Position numbers and translations under genes: made by a program. Under the pieces are notes generated by a model, which searched no databases, was not told the origin of the DNA, and saw nothing but the letters and a program-made list of their open reading frames with translations. Below, in pieces: positions 1-18,159 of a stretch of DNA of 64,000 nt (positions are counted from its first letter, which is position 1; each line of letters starts with the position of its first letter). The DNA is taken from assembly GCA_963965975.1 (NCBI GenBank), contig OZ014415.1:7541057-7605056 (forward strand), in the 5' to 3' direction. This stretch comes from Xestospongia bergquistia (lineage: Eukaryota > Porifera > Demospongiae > Haplosclerida > Petrosiidae).

Positions 1-1679
1 ATATAAAGCTCAGTACAAGGTGCCAAATATCTTCTGTTTGTCCAGCTGCTCTCTCTTCTCTGCTTGGAAAGTATTTACATGGCTTACATGGACCCTCTCT
101 CTCTCTCTGGACTGGTGGTTCTCTGGAACCTGTTCTGGCAAACTTTGCTGCAAGAAGAGTCTTTAGAGAAGAAATTATGGCTGTCATCTACACAGATGCT
201 TGTAAGAAAGATACTTGCTGTGGGGAGTATTTGGGAAAGAAAGAATTAACTGGTTGCCTTCTGTGATTGGTTAATGTTGAAAAATGTTAATAATGAGCAC
301 CAACCAGTTCAGGGCTACACTCTACGTACGTTAGCCTCTCTGGTCTACTAATATGATATTCCATCTATAATCTGTCAAGAAAAATTGCAGTGTCCGTAGG
401 AACAAAAACAAATGTAAGTGTTAATGTAGTTATGGATGGGCTAGTAGGTTATGTTAGCTGATAGGTTGAGATTAGTGAAAATCATTATTAAAAACTGTTT
501 CATACACATTTCTCTTAATAGGTAGTGTTTAGGTGGAAACTACTATAATCTTTTTACTACTTTTTACTACACTGGACATGATTGAAACCTTTGATGAAAG
601 GACTGCTGCTGAAGCTGAAGATTATACATGTTTTCCCTATAACCTTCAAGGCAGTCACTTGCAATGCAATAATTGTAGAAAAAGAAACCTCCATTGGAAC
701 AAAGAGAAATGTAAGTGCTAATATAATGCATTGGTAATTTGAACTAGATGGTAGGTTGAGCATTACATAAAACAGGCACATACATTGCAATATTTAATAG
801 GTAAGATTTTAATAGTAATGGAGGCTATAGTGACTTGCATATGTCCTTTCTCTCTCTTCAGACTGACTCCTTGGAACCTGTCTGCCAGAGTTTTTTAAGA
901 AGAAAACTACAACTGCCATTGCCGTCATCTACACATGATACTTGTAGGGAGGATACTTGCTGTGGAAGAACTGAAGAACTAATCAACATGGCTACCTTCT
1001 GTGGTTTGGTAGTGCTAGGGAAATGACTTGGCTGTAGAGAGCGAACATGACTGCCTTCTCTGATTGGTTATTGCTGGGAAGAAAACTTGGCTGTAGAGAG
1101 TACATATTTGCTGCAAGTTGTAACTTGTTCTAGGTACCACATGTGACTAATGCTACTAATGCTTCTACCAATCTACTATTCAAGTGGATACTGTTGTTTG
1201 TCAATGAAACTCTGCTACAAAAACACAGTGTGTGTTCTGCTAAGCCTTCTACTTCTATGGATGGAGACCAAGTACCATGAGGCTGATCTAAACCCTATTA
1301 TTGTTCAACCACTATTTATGAGATTAGAATGCTGTTGATATACTAACCAATCTGTAATGGAGGAGTATCCTACCAAACTTGATGGAGAATCTACAATATT
1401 CTGCTAATGATGCCTTCAACACTGCTACTTATGAAATGAGAATGCTGCTGGTCTACTCAAACTGCAATTGAGGATGAGTGTGCTACAGTCTATTGATGGA
1501 AGAATGTCAATAATGAGCACCAAAAGACAATGTGAGTGCTGATGTAGTTACGGATGGACTAATGGGTTGAATTAGGTGATTACAAACTTGTATAATAATA
1601 ATGTATAATAATAATAATAATAATAATGTATAATTGTTTAATAGGTAATGTTCACAATAATAAACTACTCGTATATAAA
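1..1679. repeat. Degenerate short-period tandem repeat upstream of the main array
   Basis: I see no gene here. Two stretches, about 70-280 and 850-1070, are diverged copies of each other: both have a CT-rich run, then 'ggaacctg', 'gtcatctacaca' and 'gatacttgctgtgg'. Short blocks resembling a 5' splice site followed by 'gctaatgtag' recur near 410, 710 and 1530, and similar blocks occur in the main array downstream. The stretch therefore looks like older, more decayed members of the same repeat family. The open frames in it are short, unrelated to one another and have no recognisable domain. Confidence 0.5.
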
Positions 1680-4600
1680 GCCAAGTGTCTACCATGAAGA
1701 TTAGATGTCCTTCAAGTTCATAATTTGTCTACTCACCTTCCCTAATCCATTATCAGAAATTAATTTCATAAATCTTTTGAAATCTACCATTGTACATGTC
1801 TACCATAAGTACTTGACAAGAGAATCAACCATTGTGCGAGTCTACCATAGGACTGTATGAGTAAAAGTCTACCAATGTGCAAGTCTACCATAAAGATTGG
1901 AAGAAAGGAAAGGATCTTTGATTCTTTGAATAACTTTTATTGATGTCTTTTATGCTAGTCTACCATGACAATTGAAAGAGATATTGTGAACAGATGTCTA
2001 ACGCTTTGTCAGAAATCAATTTCTTAAATCTGAGACAAGTCAACTACTGTTGTGCGAATCTATCACAAAACTGGATAAAGTTCATCTACTGTTAGAGCCA
2101 TTTTATGATGTGTCATTGTGGACCAAAGGACTGCTGGTATTAAATTAGCTAATATAGACTAGATTGAACTTATTAGGTTAGCTAATATTGAACTTATTAC
2201 TAGGTTATTGTAATTGTAAACTAGTATGGGGGGATTAGAGTAAGGTAGTAGTAGAAGATATAGGCTACTTATTAATATAGGTATTACTAGTTAGTGTTTT
2301 AGGTGTGTAGGTCATAGCTAATGTAGACCAGATCTGAGAAAAAGACCTGGGTGTTTGGGTAGATTAGTGTTTTCAATATTCATTTTATTTCACCAAACAG
2401 AAACGTTTGGCATTAATACATTTTATTTGCTTGGTGAAATAAAATGAATATTTAAAACAGATCTAGTATAGGTTTTCTACTTTAAAATATAGTATGGTTT
2501 TTGTTCTGTAATCTATTATTTTTTAATTTTTTGATCTTTTGTTCTGTAATCTAGTATAACATTTTATTTGTGAACTAGTATAGATATAGAGTAGATAAGA
2601 ATCAGTGTCGTCTACCATTGTTGTGAGTCTACTATGAAGGTTGAAAGAAATTGATTTTTCTCGATGTGGTTAGATGTACTGTTCACAATATCGATGTCCA
2701 TCTGTACCTGTCATAAATCAGTCTACAATTGTGGTCTATCAATGATGTGCCAAGTTCTCTTTACAGACAAATGTCTATAATGCTTTGTTAATACAAGTTC
2801 TTGCAGCATACATATCCCTTGTTGGAAAGAACCATCTGATTTTGAGCTGGTGGACTAAAGTAATACTATGTTACTGATTCTCTGCTGACACAATTATGCA
2901 AGTACACAAAGCCTTTATTGGAACAAAGACCAATGTGAGTGCTAATGTAGTAAAGGATGGTTTATTAGTTAAGCTAGCTGGTAGGTTTAGATTAGTTACA
3001 ATCAGATTATTTAACAATCATATAGATTGTTCTTTCCATTTAATAGGTAGTGTTTATGCAGAGGATATAGGTAACTTTTTTACTAAACTGATTGACTTTG
3101 ATGCCTTGATAATTCTGTATACTGGAAACTTCATGTAATGACTTGCTAAAAGGACTTTTATTGGAACTAGACCAGTTTTATCTATCCTATTGGTTCCCTG
3201 CAAGGCACTGTGATCCAAAAACTACTTAACAAGAACAGATGCTTCCAAGGGGAAAATTACAAATATGAGTGCTAATGTACTGTATTGGTTGAACTAGCTA
3301 GTAAGTTGAGCATTAAAAGTATTATTTAAAACAGGTATATACATTCATAGCCAATACTTAATGTGTAAGCTTTTAAGAGGCTATAATTTCAGACGTCTCA
3401 ATACAATGCTGAAGGGACCAACTCTCTCTCTATATAATGGATACAGATCCTTAAGAAGAAAAGACATGTAAGTAGTAATGTACTGAGTATTTGTGAGGAC
3501 GTGGGCTAAACAAATAGTAGGTTGCCTTTAATGTACTGTAATGCTTTAGGGTAAATAGTATGTGGGGCTTTAGTTATTTGTTGTTTGAGTGTTTGTTAGC
3601 TAGTAGTTTATTTGTTGTTTTTGACAGGAGTCTTGTCATTGTGATATGAGGCTACGGACAATAATATCCTACTCGTAAAGCCAATTGTCTACCATGAAGA
3701 TTAGATGTCCTGCAAGTTTATAATGAAGATCTGTATATTCTGTTGATTTTAATCTCTACAAATCTAGCATCTTCCCTAACCCTTTATCAGAAGTCAATTT
3801 CTTAATAAATCCACCATTGTACATGTCTACCATATATAGTTGACAAGAATCAACAATTATGCGAGTCTACCATAATGATTGTATGAGATTGAGAAAAGTC
3901 TAGCATTGTGCAAGTCTACCATAAAGATTAAAAGAAAAGAGAGGATATTCTTCTTTGAATAACTTTTAATGAGGTGATTTATGCTAGTCTACCATGAAAA
4001 TTGAAAGAGATATTGTGAACAGATGTCTAACACATTGTCAGAAATCAATTTCTTAAGACTAGTCTACTACTGTTGTGCGAATCATTAACAATAACTGGAT
4101 AAAGATCATTTACTGTGAGAGTCATTTATGAGATGTCAGATCAAAGGACTGCTGATATTAGGTTAGCTAATGTAGACTCCTTATTACTAGGTTATTTTAA
4201 TTGTAAACTAGTATGGGGGTATTAGAGTAAGCTAGTAGTAGGGGATTATAGGCTACTTATTTATACAGGTATTACTAGTTAGTGTTTTAGGTGTGTAGGT
4301 CTTAGTTAATGTAGACCAGATCTAGTATAGGTGTTCTACTTTAAAGTATATAGTATGGTTTTTGTTCTGTAATCTGTTTGTTCTTTTTGATCTTTTGTTC
4401 TGTAATCTAGTATAACATTTTATTCGTAAACTAGTACAGATATAGAGTAGGTAGAGTCTTTGACAAGAATCACTGTCGTCTACCATTGTTGTGTGAGTCT
4501 ACTATGAAGGTTGAAAGAAATTGATTTTTCTCAATGTGGTTAGATGTACTGTTTACAATGTTCGTTAAATGTCCATCTGTACCTGTCAGAAATCAGTCTA

Positions 4601-7600
4601 CAATTGTGGTCTACCAATGATGTGCCAAGTTCTCTTTACAGACAAATGTCTATAATGCTTTGTTAATACAAGTTCTTGCAGCATACATATCCCCTGCTAG
4701 AAAGAACCATCTGATTTTGAGCTGGTGGACTAAAGTAATACTGTTACTGATACTCTGCTGACACAATTATGCAAGTATACAAAGCCTTTATTGGAACAAA
4801 GACCAATGTGAGTGCTAATGTAGTAAAGGATGGTCTAGTGGTTAAGCTAGCTGGTAGGTTTAGATTAGTTACAATCAGATTATTTAACGATCATATAGAT
4901 TGTTCTTTCTATTTAATAGGTAGTGTTTATGCAAAGGATATAGGTAACTTTTTTACTAAACTGTTTGACTTTGATGCCTTGATAATTCTGTATACTGGAG
5001 ACTTCATGTAATGACTTGATAAAAGGTCTTTTATTGGAACTGGACCAGTTTTATCTATACTATTGGTTCCCTGCAAGGCACTGTGATCCAAAAACTACTT
5101 AACAAGAAGAGATGCGCCCAAGGGGAAAATTACAAATATGAGTGCTAATGTACTGTATTGGTTGAACTAGCTGGTAAGTTGAGCATTAAAAGTATTATTT
5201 AAAACAGGTATATACATTCATAACCAATACTTAATGTGTAAGCTTTTAAGAGGCTATAATTTCAGACGTCTCAATACAATGCTGACAGGACCAACTCTCT
5301 CTCTATATAATGGATACAGATCCTTAAGAAGAAAAGACATGTAAGTAGTAATGTACTAAGTATTTGTAAAGACATGGGCTAAACAAATAGTAGGTTGCCT
5401 TTAATGTACTGTAATGCTTTAGGGTAAATAGTATGTGGGGCTTTAGTTATTTGTAGTTTGTTAGCTAGTAGAAGTTTATTTGTTGTTTTTGACAGGAGTC
5501 TTGTCGTTGTGATATGAGGCTATGGACAATAATATCCTACTCGTAAAGCCAATTGTCTACCATGAAGATTAGATATCCTGCAAGTTTATAATGAAGATCT
5601 GTATATTCTGTTGAGTTTAATCTCTACAAATCTAGCATCTTCCCTAACCCTTTATCAGAAGTCAAATTCTTAAATCTTTTGAAATCCACCATTGTACATG
5701 TCTACCATGTATAGTTGACAAGAATCAACAATTATGCGAGTCTACCATATAATGATTGTAAGAGATTGAAAAGAGTCTAGCATTGTGCAAGTCTACCATA
5801 AAGATTGAAAGAAAAAAGAGGATATTCTTCTTTGAATAACTTTTAATGAGGTGATTTATGCTAGTCTACCATGAAAATTGAAAAGAGATATTGTGAACAG
5901 ATGTCTAACACATTGTCAGAAATCAATTTCTTAAATCTAAGACTAGTCTACTACTGTTGTGCGAAACATTCACAATAACTGGATAAAGATCATTTACTGT
6001 GAGAGTCATTTATGAGATGTCAGATCAAAGGACTGCTGATATTAGGTTAGACTCCTTATTACTAGGTTATTTTAATTGTAAACTAGTATGAGGGGATTAG
6101 AGTAAGCTAGTAGTAGAGGATTATAGGCTACTTATTAATATAGGTATTGTTAGTTAGTGTTTTAGGTGTGTAGGTCTTAACCTATACTAGATCTGGTCTA
6201 CATTAGCTTTCTACTTAAAAGTATAGTATGGTTTTTGTTCTGTAATCTGTTTGTTCTTTTTGATCTTTTGTTCTGTAATCTAGTATAACATTTTATTCGT
6301 AAACTAGTACAGATATAGAGTAGGTAGAGTCTTAGACAAGAATCACTGTCGTCTACCATTGTTGTGAGTCTACTATGAAGGTTGAAAGAAATTGATTTTT
6401 CTCAATGTGGTTAGATGTACTGTTCACAATATCATTCAATGTCCATCTGTACCTGTCAGAAATCAGTCTACAATTGTGGTCTAACAATGATGTGACAAGT
6501 TCTCTTTACAGACAAATGTCTATAATGTTTGTCAATACAAGTTCTTGCAGCATACATATCCCTTGTTGGAAAGAACCATCTGATTTTGAGCTGGTGGACT
6601 AAAGTAATACTGTTACTGATTCTCTGCTGACACAATTATGCAAGTACACAAAGCCTTTATTGGAACAAAGACCAATGTGAGTGCTAATGTAGTAAAGGAT
6701 GGTCTAGTGGTTAAGCTAGCTGGTAGGTTTAGATTAGTTACAATCAGATTATTTAACAATCATATAGATTGTTCTTTCTATTTAATAGGTAGTGTTTATG
6801 CAAAGGATATAGGTAACTTTTTTACTAAACTGTTTGACTTTGATGCCTTGATAATTCTGTATACTGGAGACTTCATGTAATGAATTGCTATAAGGACTTT
6901 TGTTGGAACTGGACCTATTTTATCTATACTGTTGGTTCCCTGCAAGACACTGTGATCCAAAACTACTTACAAAAAAAGATGCGTCCGAAGGGAAAATTAC
7001 AAATATGAATGTTATATGTACTGTATTAGTTGAACTAGCTGGTAAGTTGAGCATTAAAAGTATTATTTAAAACAGGTATATACATTCATAGCCAATACGT
7101 AATGTGTAAGCTTTTAGAGGCTATAATTTCAGACGTCTCAATACAATGCTGACAGAACCAACTCTCTCTATATATAATGGATACAGATACTTGAGAAGAA
7201 AAGATATGTAAGTAGTAATGTACTGAGTATTTGTGAAGATGTGGAAGTTACTTGTAGTTTTTCGACAGGAATCTTGTCATTGTGGTGTGAGACTATATCC
7301 TACTCGTAAAGCCAAGTGTCTGCCATGAAAATTAGATGATTTGCAAGTTCATAATAAAGATTTGTATATTCTGTTTATTTTAATGTCTGCAAATGTGGCA
7401 TCTTCCCTAACCCTTTATCAGAAGTCATCTTTTGAAATAAGAAATACCATTGTGCGAGTCTACCATATGGTAAAGATTGAAAGAAAAGAAAGGATCTTCT
7501 TATTTGAATAACTTTTATTGATGTGTTTTATGCTACTCTACCATAAGAATTAAAAGAGATATTGTGAACAGATGTCTAACCCTTTGTCAGAAATCAATTT

Positions 7601-10600
7601 CTTAAATCTGAGACAAGTCTGCTACTGTTGTGCGAATCTATCACAAACTGAAAAAGAATCATCTACTGTTAGAACTCGAACCATTTATGAGGTGTCATTG
7701 TGGACCAAGGACTGCTGATATTAGGTTAGCTAATATAGACTAGATTGAACTTATTAGGTTAGCTAATATTGAATTTATTACTAGGTTATTGTAATTGTAA
7801 ACTAGTATGGGGGGATTAGAGTAAGGTAGTAGTAGAAGATATAGTCTACTTTATTAATATAGGTATTACTAGGTAGAGTTTTAGGTGTGTACGCTATAGA
7901 CCAGGTCTAGTATAGGTTTTCAAAAATATAGTATGGTTTTTTGTTGTGTAATCTAGTATTTTTGTTTTTGTTTTATAATCTATTATTTTTAGTATTTTTG
8001 TTCTGTAATGTAGTATAACATTTTATTTGTGAACTAGTATAGATATAGAGTAGGTAGTCTTCGGCAGCACATTGTTGTCTACCATTGTTGTGAGGCTACT
8101 ATGAAGATTGAAAGAAATTAAATTTTTCTCAATGTGGTTAGATGTACTGTTCAATGTTCATCTATAACCTGTCAGAAATCAATCTACAATTGTGGTCTAC
8201 CAAATGTCTACAATGCTTTGTCAATACAAGTTCTTACACCATGCATATCCCTTGCTAGGAAGAGCCATCTAATTTTAAGTATGTGGACTAAAGTGGTACT
8301 ATGTTACTGATATTCTGCTGACACAAGTATACAAGTACACAAAAGTTTAGAACAATGTGGTCACTAATGTAGTAATGGATGGTCTAGTGGTTAAGCTAGC
8401 TGGTAGGTTGAGATTAGTTACAATCATATATAAGTTGTTCATATATCTTTCTGTTTAATAGGTAGTGTTACTAATTCTGTACATTGGTGACTGTTGCAAT
8501 ATTTTGCCTAAAGGACTTTTGCTGGAGATAGACCAGTTTTACCTATGCTATTGATTACCTGCAAGGCACTTGTGATGCAAAAACTACTTACAAGAAGAGA
8601 AGCTTCCAAAGAACAATGACAAATATGAGTACTAATGTATTGTATTGGTTGAACTAGCTAGTAGGTTGAGCATTGATGAAATGCATTATTTTAAGACCTA
8701 ATATCTAATAGTATCCTTTTAAAGAGGAATAGAGGCTTTAGCAAATGTTACCTTATGCTAATTTATTTTAATTTGCAGAAGTCTCAACACGAGTGCTAAT
8801 TATTGAGTATTTGTGAAGATGTGGGCTGGACAAGTAGTGCCTTTAATGTACGGTAATGCTTTAGGGTAAATAGTAGATGGAGCTTTTATTGTTTGAGTGT
8901 TTAAGTTTGTGATTTTACTTGTTTTTTACAGGAGTCTTGTCATTGTGGTGTGAGGTAAGTAAACTCTACTATCATGTGTATCTATAACAAAGATTAGATA
9001 TCCTGCAAAGTACTGATCTCAACAAATAATCTTCCCTACTATTATGCTGGTATACCATGAATATTTGATAAGAATCAACCATTGTGTGAGTCTACCATAA
9101 TGATTGAGATTAAGAAGAGTCCACCATAAAAGTTGAAAGAAAAATGGTCTTCTGCTTTCAATAACAATTAATTAATGAGGTGTTTTATGCTAGTCTACCA
9201 TGAAAATTGAAAGAAATATTGTGAACAGATGTCTAACGCTTTGTCAGAAATCACTACTGTTGTGCGAATCTATCACAATAACTGGATAAGGATCATCTAC
9301 TGTGAGAACCATTTATGATAAGTCATTGTGGACCAAAGGACTTCTAGTATTAAATTAGCTAATATAGACTAGATTGAACTTATTAGGTTAGCTAATATTG
9401 AATATCATACTAGGTTATTGTAATTGTAAACTAGTATGGGGGGATTAGAGTAAGCTAGTAGTAGAAGATATAGTCTACTTATTAATATATATAGGTATTA
9501 CTAGGTAGTGTTTTAGGTGTGTACGCTATAGCTAATGTAGACCAGATCTAAAATCTAGTATTTTTGTTTTTGTTATGTTTAGTATTTTTGTTCTGTAATC
9601 TAGTATAACCTTTTATTTGTGAACTAGTATAAATATAGAGTAGGTTGAGTTATAAATATAGAGTAGGCTGAGTCTTCGACAAGAATCATTGTTGTCTACC
9701 ATTGTTGTGTGAGTCGACCATGAAGATTTAAAGAAATTGATTTTTCTTAATGTGGTTAGATGTACTGTTCACAATATCATTCAATGTCAGGAAATCAGTC
9801 TACAATTGTGGTCTACCAGTGTTATGTGCAAGCTCTTTTTTACACACCAGTAATAAAGTTCTTCTATTTTTCTTTCACAATACATGTCCCCTGCTGTGAA
9901 GAGCCATCTATGATGTGATTAAATTATTTTACAAGAAATCTGATTATGTGTTGTTGGAGTAATGGACTACTATGTTACTGATCCTCTGCTGACACGATTA
10001 TGCAAGTACACAAAGCCTCTATTAGAAGAAAGACCAGTGTGAGTGCTAATGTAGTAATGGATGGTCTAGTGGTTAAGCTAGCTTGTAGGTTGTTCATATA
10101 TCTTTCCATTTAATAGGTAGTGTTACTAATTATGTATATTGGAGACTGCATGATGCAATATTTTGCCTATTGCTGGAGATGGACCAGTTCTATTGATTCC
10201 CTGCAAGGCATGCACTTGTGATGCAAAAACTACTTACAAGAAGAGAAGTTTCCAAATGACAAATGAGTACTAATGTACTATATTGGTTGAACTAGCTGGT
10301 AGGTTAAGCATTAATTAAAAGTATTATTTAAAACAGTACATCATGCATAGCCAATATTTAATAGGTATGCTTTTAAAAGGAATGAAGGCTATAACAAATG
10401 TAACTCAATGCTGACAGGACCAACTCTATATGGATACAGATACTTGAGAGGACATGCAAGAGCTAATGTATTATGCTGGCTGGACAAATTGTGAGTTGCC
10501 CTTAATGTACTGTAATGCTTTAGGATAAATAGTAGATGGAGCTTTTATTGTTTGAGTGCATGTTTGTTGAAGTTTGTGGTTTTACTTGTAGTTTTTGACA

Positions 10601-10970
10601 GGATTCCTTGTCATTGTGATGTGAGGTTACAAAGACGATAATATCCTACCCTTAATGCCAAGCAAGCTCTACTATTAGTCTACCATTAAGATTAGATATC
10701 CTGCAAGTCTCTACAAACCAATGATCTTCCCTAACCTTTTATCAGAAACCAAATTCATAAATTTAAGATCTACCATTGTGCTCGTCTACCATGAATACTT
10801 GACAAGAATCAACCATTGTGTGAGGCTACCATAAAGGTTGACAGAAAAGAAAGGGTTTTCTTCTTTGAGTAACCATTAATGAGATGTTTTGTGCTAGTCT
10901 ACCATGACAATTGAAAGAAATATACAGAACAGTCTACTGTTGACAAAAACTGAAAAAGATACTGTGACAG
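1680..10970. repeat. Tandem array of about six 1.7-2.0 kb units
   Basis: The landmark 'aagccaa.tgtctaccatg' followed by 'agattagat' starts units near 1680, 3672, 5546 and 7312, with weaker versions near 8975 and 10660. An 80-codon open frame beginning MQVHKAF or MQVYKAF occurs at 2896, 4769 and 6638, so the central units have a period of about 1.87 kb and differ at only a few positions. Later units are more diverged and have lost that frame. Within each unit the 9-mer 'tctaccatg' or close variants recur many times, and a pattern like an exon with a GT donor and a 'tttaatag' acceptor repeats several times. No protein domain is recognisable. The array may be a satellite, a non-autonomous element cluster or non-coding genes. 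Confidence 0.8.
2336..2457. mobile_element. MITE-like insertion in the first array unit
   Basis: The insert is about 122 bp long and is absent at the same place in the neighbouring units. It is flanked by a direct repeat CAGATCT at 2329-2335 and 2458-2464, as expected for a target-site duplication. It contains inverted arms (an AATATTCATTTTATTTCACC-like arm near 2378 and its reverse complement near 2432-2452). The internal start 'aaaaagacct..gtgtttgg' resembles the core of another MITE-like element at 36229-36360. It has no coding capacity. Confidence 0.7.
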
Positions 10971-11039
10971 CCATTATTAATTCCCTGACGCTCCTCGCTT
11001 AATTAATGCGAGTGGGCGTCTGAGGCATCTGGGGAGGGG

Positions 11040-11152
11040 ACCAAGGCCTCTACAAATAATTACCTGTTTCCGGATTTCTCGTAGCACGTGGCTCTGGCCA
11101 GCAGAAAGACGTTTAATTGAGGGTACAACTTTACTTTGTTGAGGTGTTTTTT
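11040..11152 (+). promoter_or_regulatory. Upstream region of gene A with CACGTG box
   Basis: A CACGTG E-box (11095-11100) is followed by the leader block 'acaactttactttgttgagg' and then the start codon at 11153. The same order occurs upstream of genes B (CACGTG at 20403) and C (27825), while the flanking sequence differs more. Conservation in three paralogues suggests a shared promoter and 5' leader. There is no clear TATA box. Confidence 0.5.
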
Positions 11153-16337
<5,185 letters not shown>

Positions 16338-16700
16338 ACACTGGTAGTTAGATTGTTGTAATGACTTTATTTTTCACATTTTTTTTAATTGTTCAGCCTC
16401 TGATCATGAAGTAACACTTCATAATAATTTAGGAATGCTTGTAATGCTTTTCGATTTTGTTATTGTCAGACACATTGTTCTGTATATAATGAATTGAAAT
16501 AGGTTATTATTATTTATTTTGATACCAGTTATGATTTTGTTGAACTTTGTTAATGAAATATCTCTTTTGTAACCATATTCAATGATTGTATGCATTAACA
16601 TATTGCATCTCAGAAGTGCCTGAACCTATTCCTGAATAGAACAGTTGACAGTTTGTCTACTTGTATAGGTAAGTGTTGTAGGCCCAGCTGCCCAGACCCT
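16338..16700 (+). other. 3' flank and spacer of gene A, shared with other copies
   Basis: After the stop codon the sequence runs through 'cctctgatcatgaa' and 'cctgaacctattcctgaat..aacagtt'. These blocks recur after genes B (26700-27000), C (33480-33860) and F (54500-54800), and again at 27100-27440. This shows that the duplicated unit included 3' flanking DNA. No gene is seen. Confidence 0.7.
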
Positions 16701-17500
16701 TTGCTATTAATGTAAAACTAGCAACTTTAATATTTTGAAACTAAAGTTAAGATTGACTTTTAAAAAAGGTTTTTTTTAAAACGTATAATAACTATATAAA
16801 ACTATAAAAGATAAAAGAAAAATAACTACGTATAATAACTATAATGTCTTCGTAACTAAAGTTAAGATTGACTTTTAAAAAACAATAATATAGAGCTATA
16901 AAAGATAAACGAAAATATCAAACTAAAAAACAAGCTATAAATGAGATAAAAGAACTTTAATATCTTTGAAACTAAAGTTAAGATTGACTTTTAAAAAAAA
17001 ACAATTAAAGTTAAGATTGACTTTTAAAAAAAAAAATAATTAATATAGAGCTATTAAAGATAAAAGAAAAATAACAAACTAAAAAACAAGCTATAAATGA
17101 GAAAAAATATATAAACCATAAAAGAGAAAATTCAGAAAAAATTATAAAAGAAAAATATATAATATTGAAAAAAATAACCTTTGATATATAAACCATAAAA
17201 GAGAAAATTGAGAAAAAATTATAAAAGAAAAATATATAATATTAAATGTATATTAAATGTTTTTAGAACAAACTATTAAAGAAAAAAAAATTTATTTTTT
17301 TTCTTAAAATATTTTTTAAAAAAATAACCTTTGAAACTAAAGTTAAGATTGAAAACTGTTTTTTTAGAACAAACTATAAAAGATTAAAGACAAAACTAGT
17401 TAAAGGAATAAAGAAAACTATTTCTTAAGAAAAAATAAAACTATAAAAAATTTACAGAAAAATACAAATGAAAAAAAAATTAAATAAAAAAAATATTACA
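16700..17500. repeat. A-rich degenerate tandem repeats
   Basis: This is a very A-rich stretch. The phrase 'aactaaagttaagattgac' followed by a run of T and A recurs at about 16740, 16856, 16971, 17000 and 17334. A second phrase, 'gagaaaattcagaaaaaatt', also repeats. It looks like non-coding decayed repeat; the small reverse-strand frames are low-complexity artefacts. Confidence 0.75.
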
Positions 17501-17529
17501 AAATATAAGATAAAACTGTCTCTGTAGTT

Positions 17530-17635
17530 GAAGAGTCCCCAAGAAGTCCAGTGAAAGTCTCCAGTCCCCAAGAAGTCCAGTGAAAGTCTCCAATCCACCA
17601 AGAAGTCCAGTGAAGGTCTCCAATCCAAACAGTAG
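17530..17635. repeat. Short minisatellite, about 29 bp unit
   Basis: About three and a half copies of 'agaagtccagtgaaagtctc' plus 'caatccacca' or 'cagtcccca'. The three overlapping reverse-strand frames here are all translations of the same repeat. Confidence 0.8.
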
Positions 17636-17935
17636 AAAAAAGAAGATGGAGAGTTCCCAAGAGTCCAATCAGTCCACAAGTTGAGAACATAGAGGGAGAA
17701 AGAGAAGAATAACAACTGGATTACTAATGAATGGATGAAAAGTGGATGGATGGATGGAAAGACAGCTCACCTTTTTCACCAGTGCTGCTCCTGCAGGGAA
17801 AGAAAAAGAGAGTAGTTATGAACTGTTGGTGAATGAATGGATGGATAGAGAGTGAAGAGAGACAGAGGAAGTGAAAAAGGACCACCAACCTACACACACA
17901 CACAGCACACACACACGCACCCTAGAAGATCAGAG

Positions 17936-18007
17936 CTCCCCCCCGCCACTCGGCGGCCTGAGATATTAAAAAAAATTTTTTTTTGGCCGCCGAGCGGCAG
18001 GGGGGAG
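17936..18007. repeat. GC-rich inverted repeat
   Basis: Two 23-nt arms, 17936-17958 and 17985-18007, are near-perfect reverse complements (a C run, GCC, CTCGGCGGCC and the reverse). They are separated by 26 nt of A and T. The arms are far more GC-rich than anything nearby. This could be the end of a decayed element or a structured RNA; no coding function is evident. Confidence 0.75.
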
Positions 18008-18159
18008 ATGATTTTTAGAGATTGTATGAGTGTGTGTATGGTGTATGGGCTGGAGGCCCAAAAAAAAATAAAAATAAAAATAAAAAAGAAGAGGAAAGAA
18101 GGCTTGAAGGAAGTAGAGATGAGAGAATGGACAGGAGAGCAACTCATCTTTTACATCAA

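Noticed and set aside
2896-3138. 80-codon frame in array units as a real protein gene
   Set aside because: It contains embedded donor- and acceptor-like motifs, has no recognisable domain and is lost in the outer units. It is kept only as part of the repeat description.
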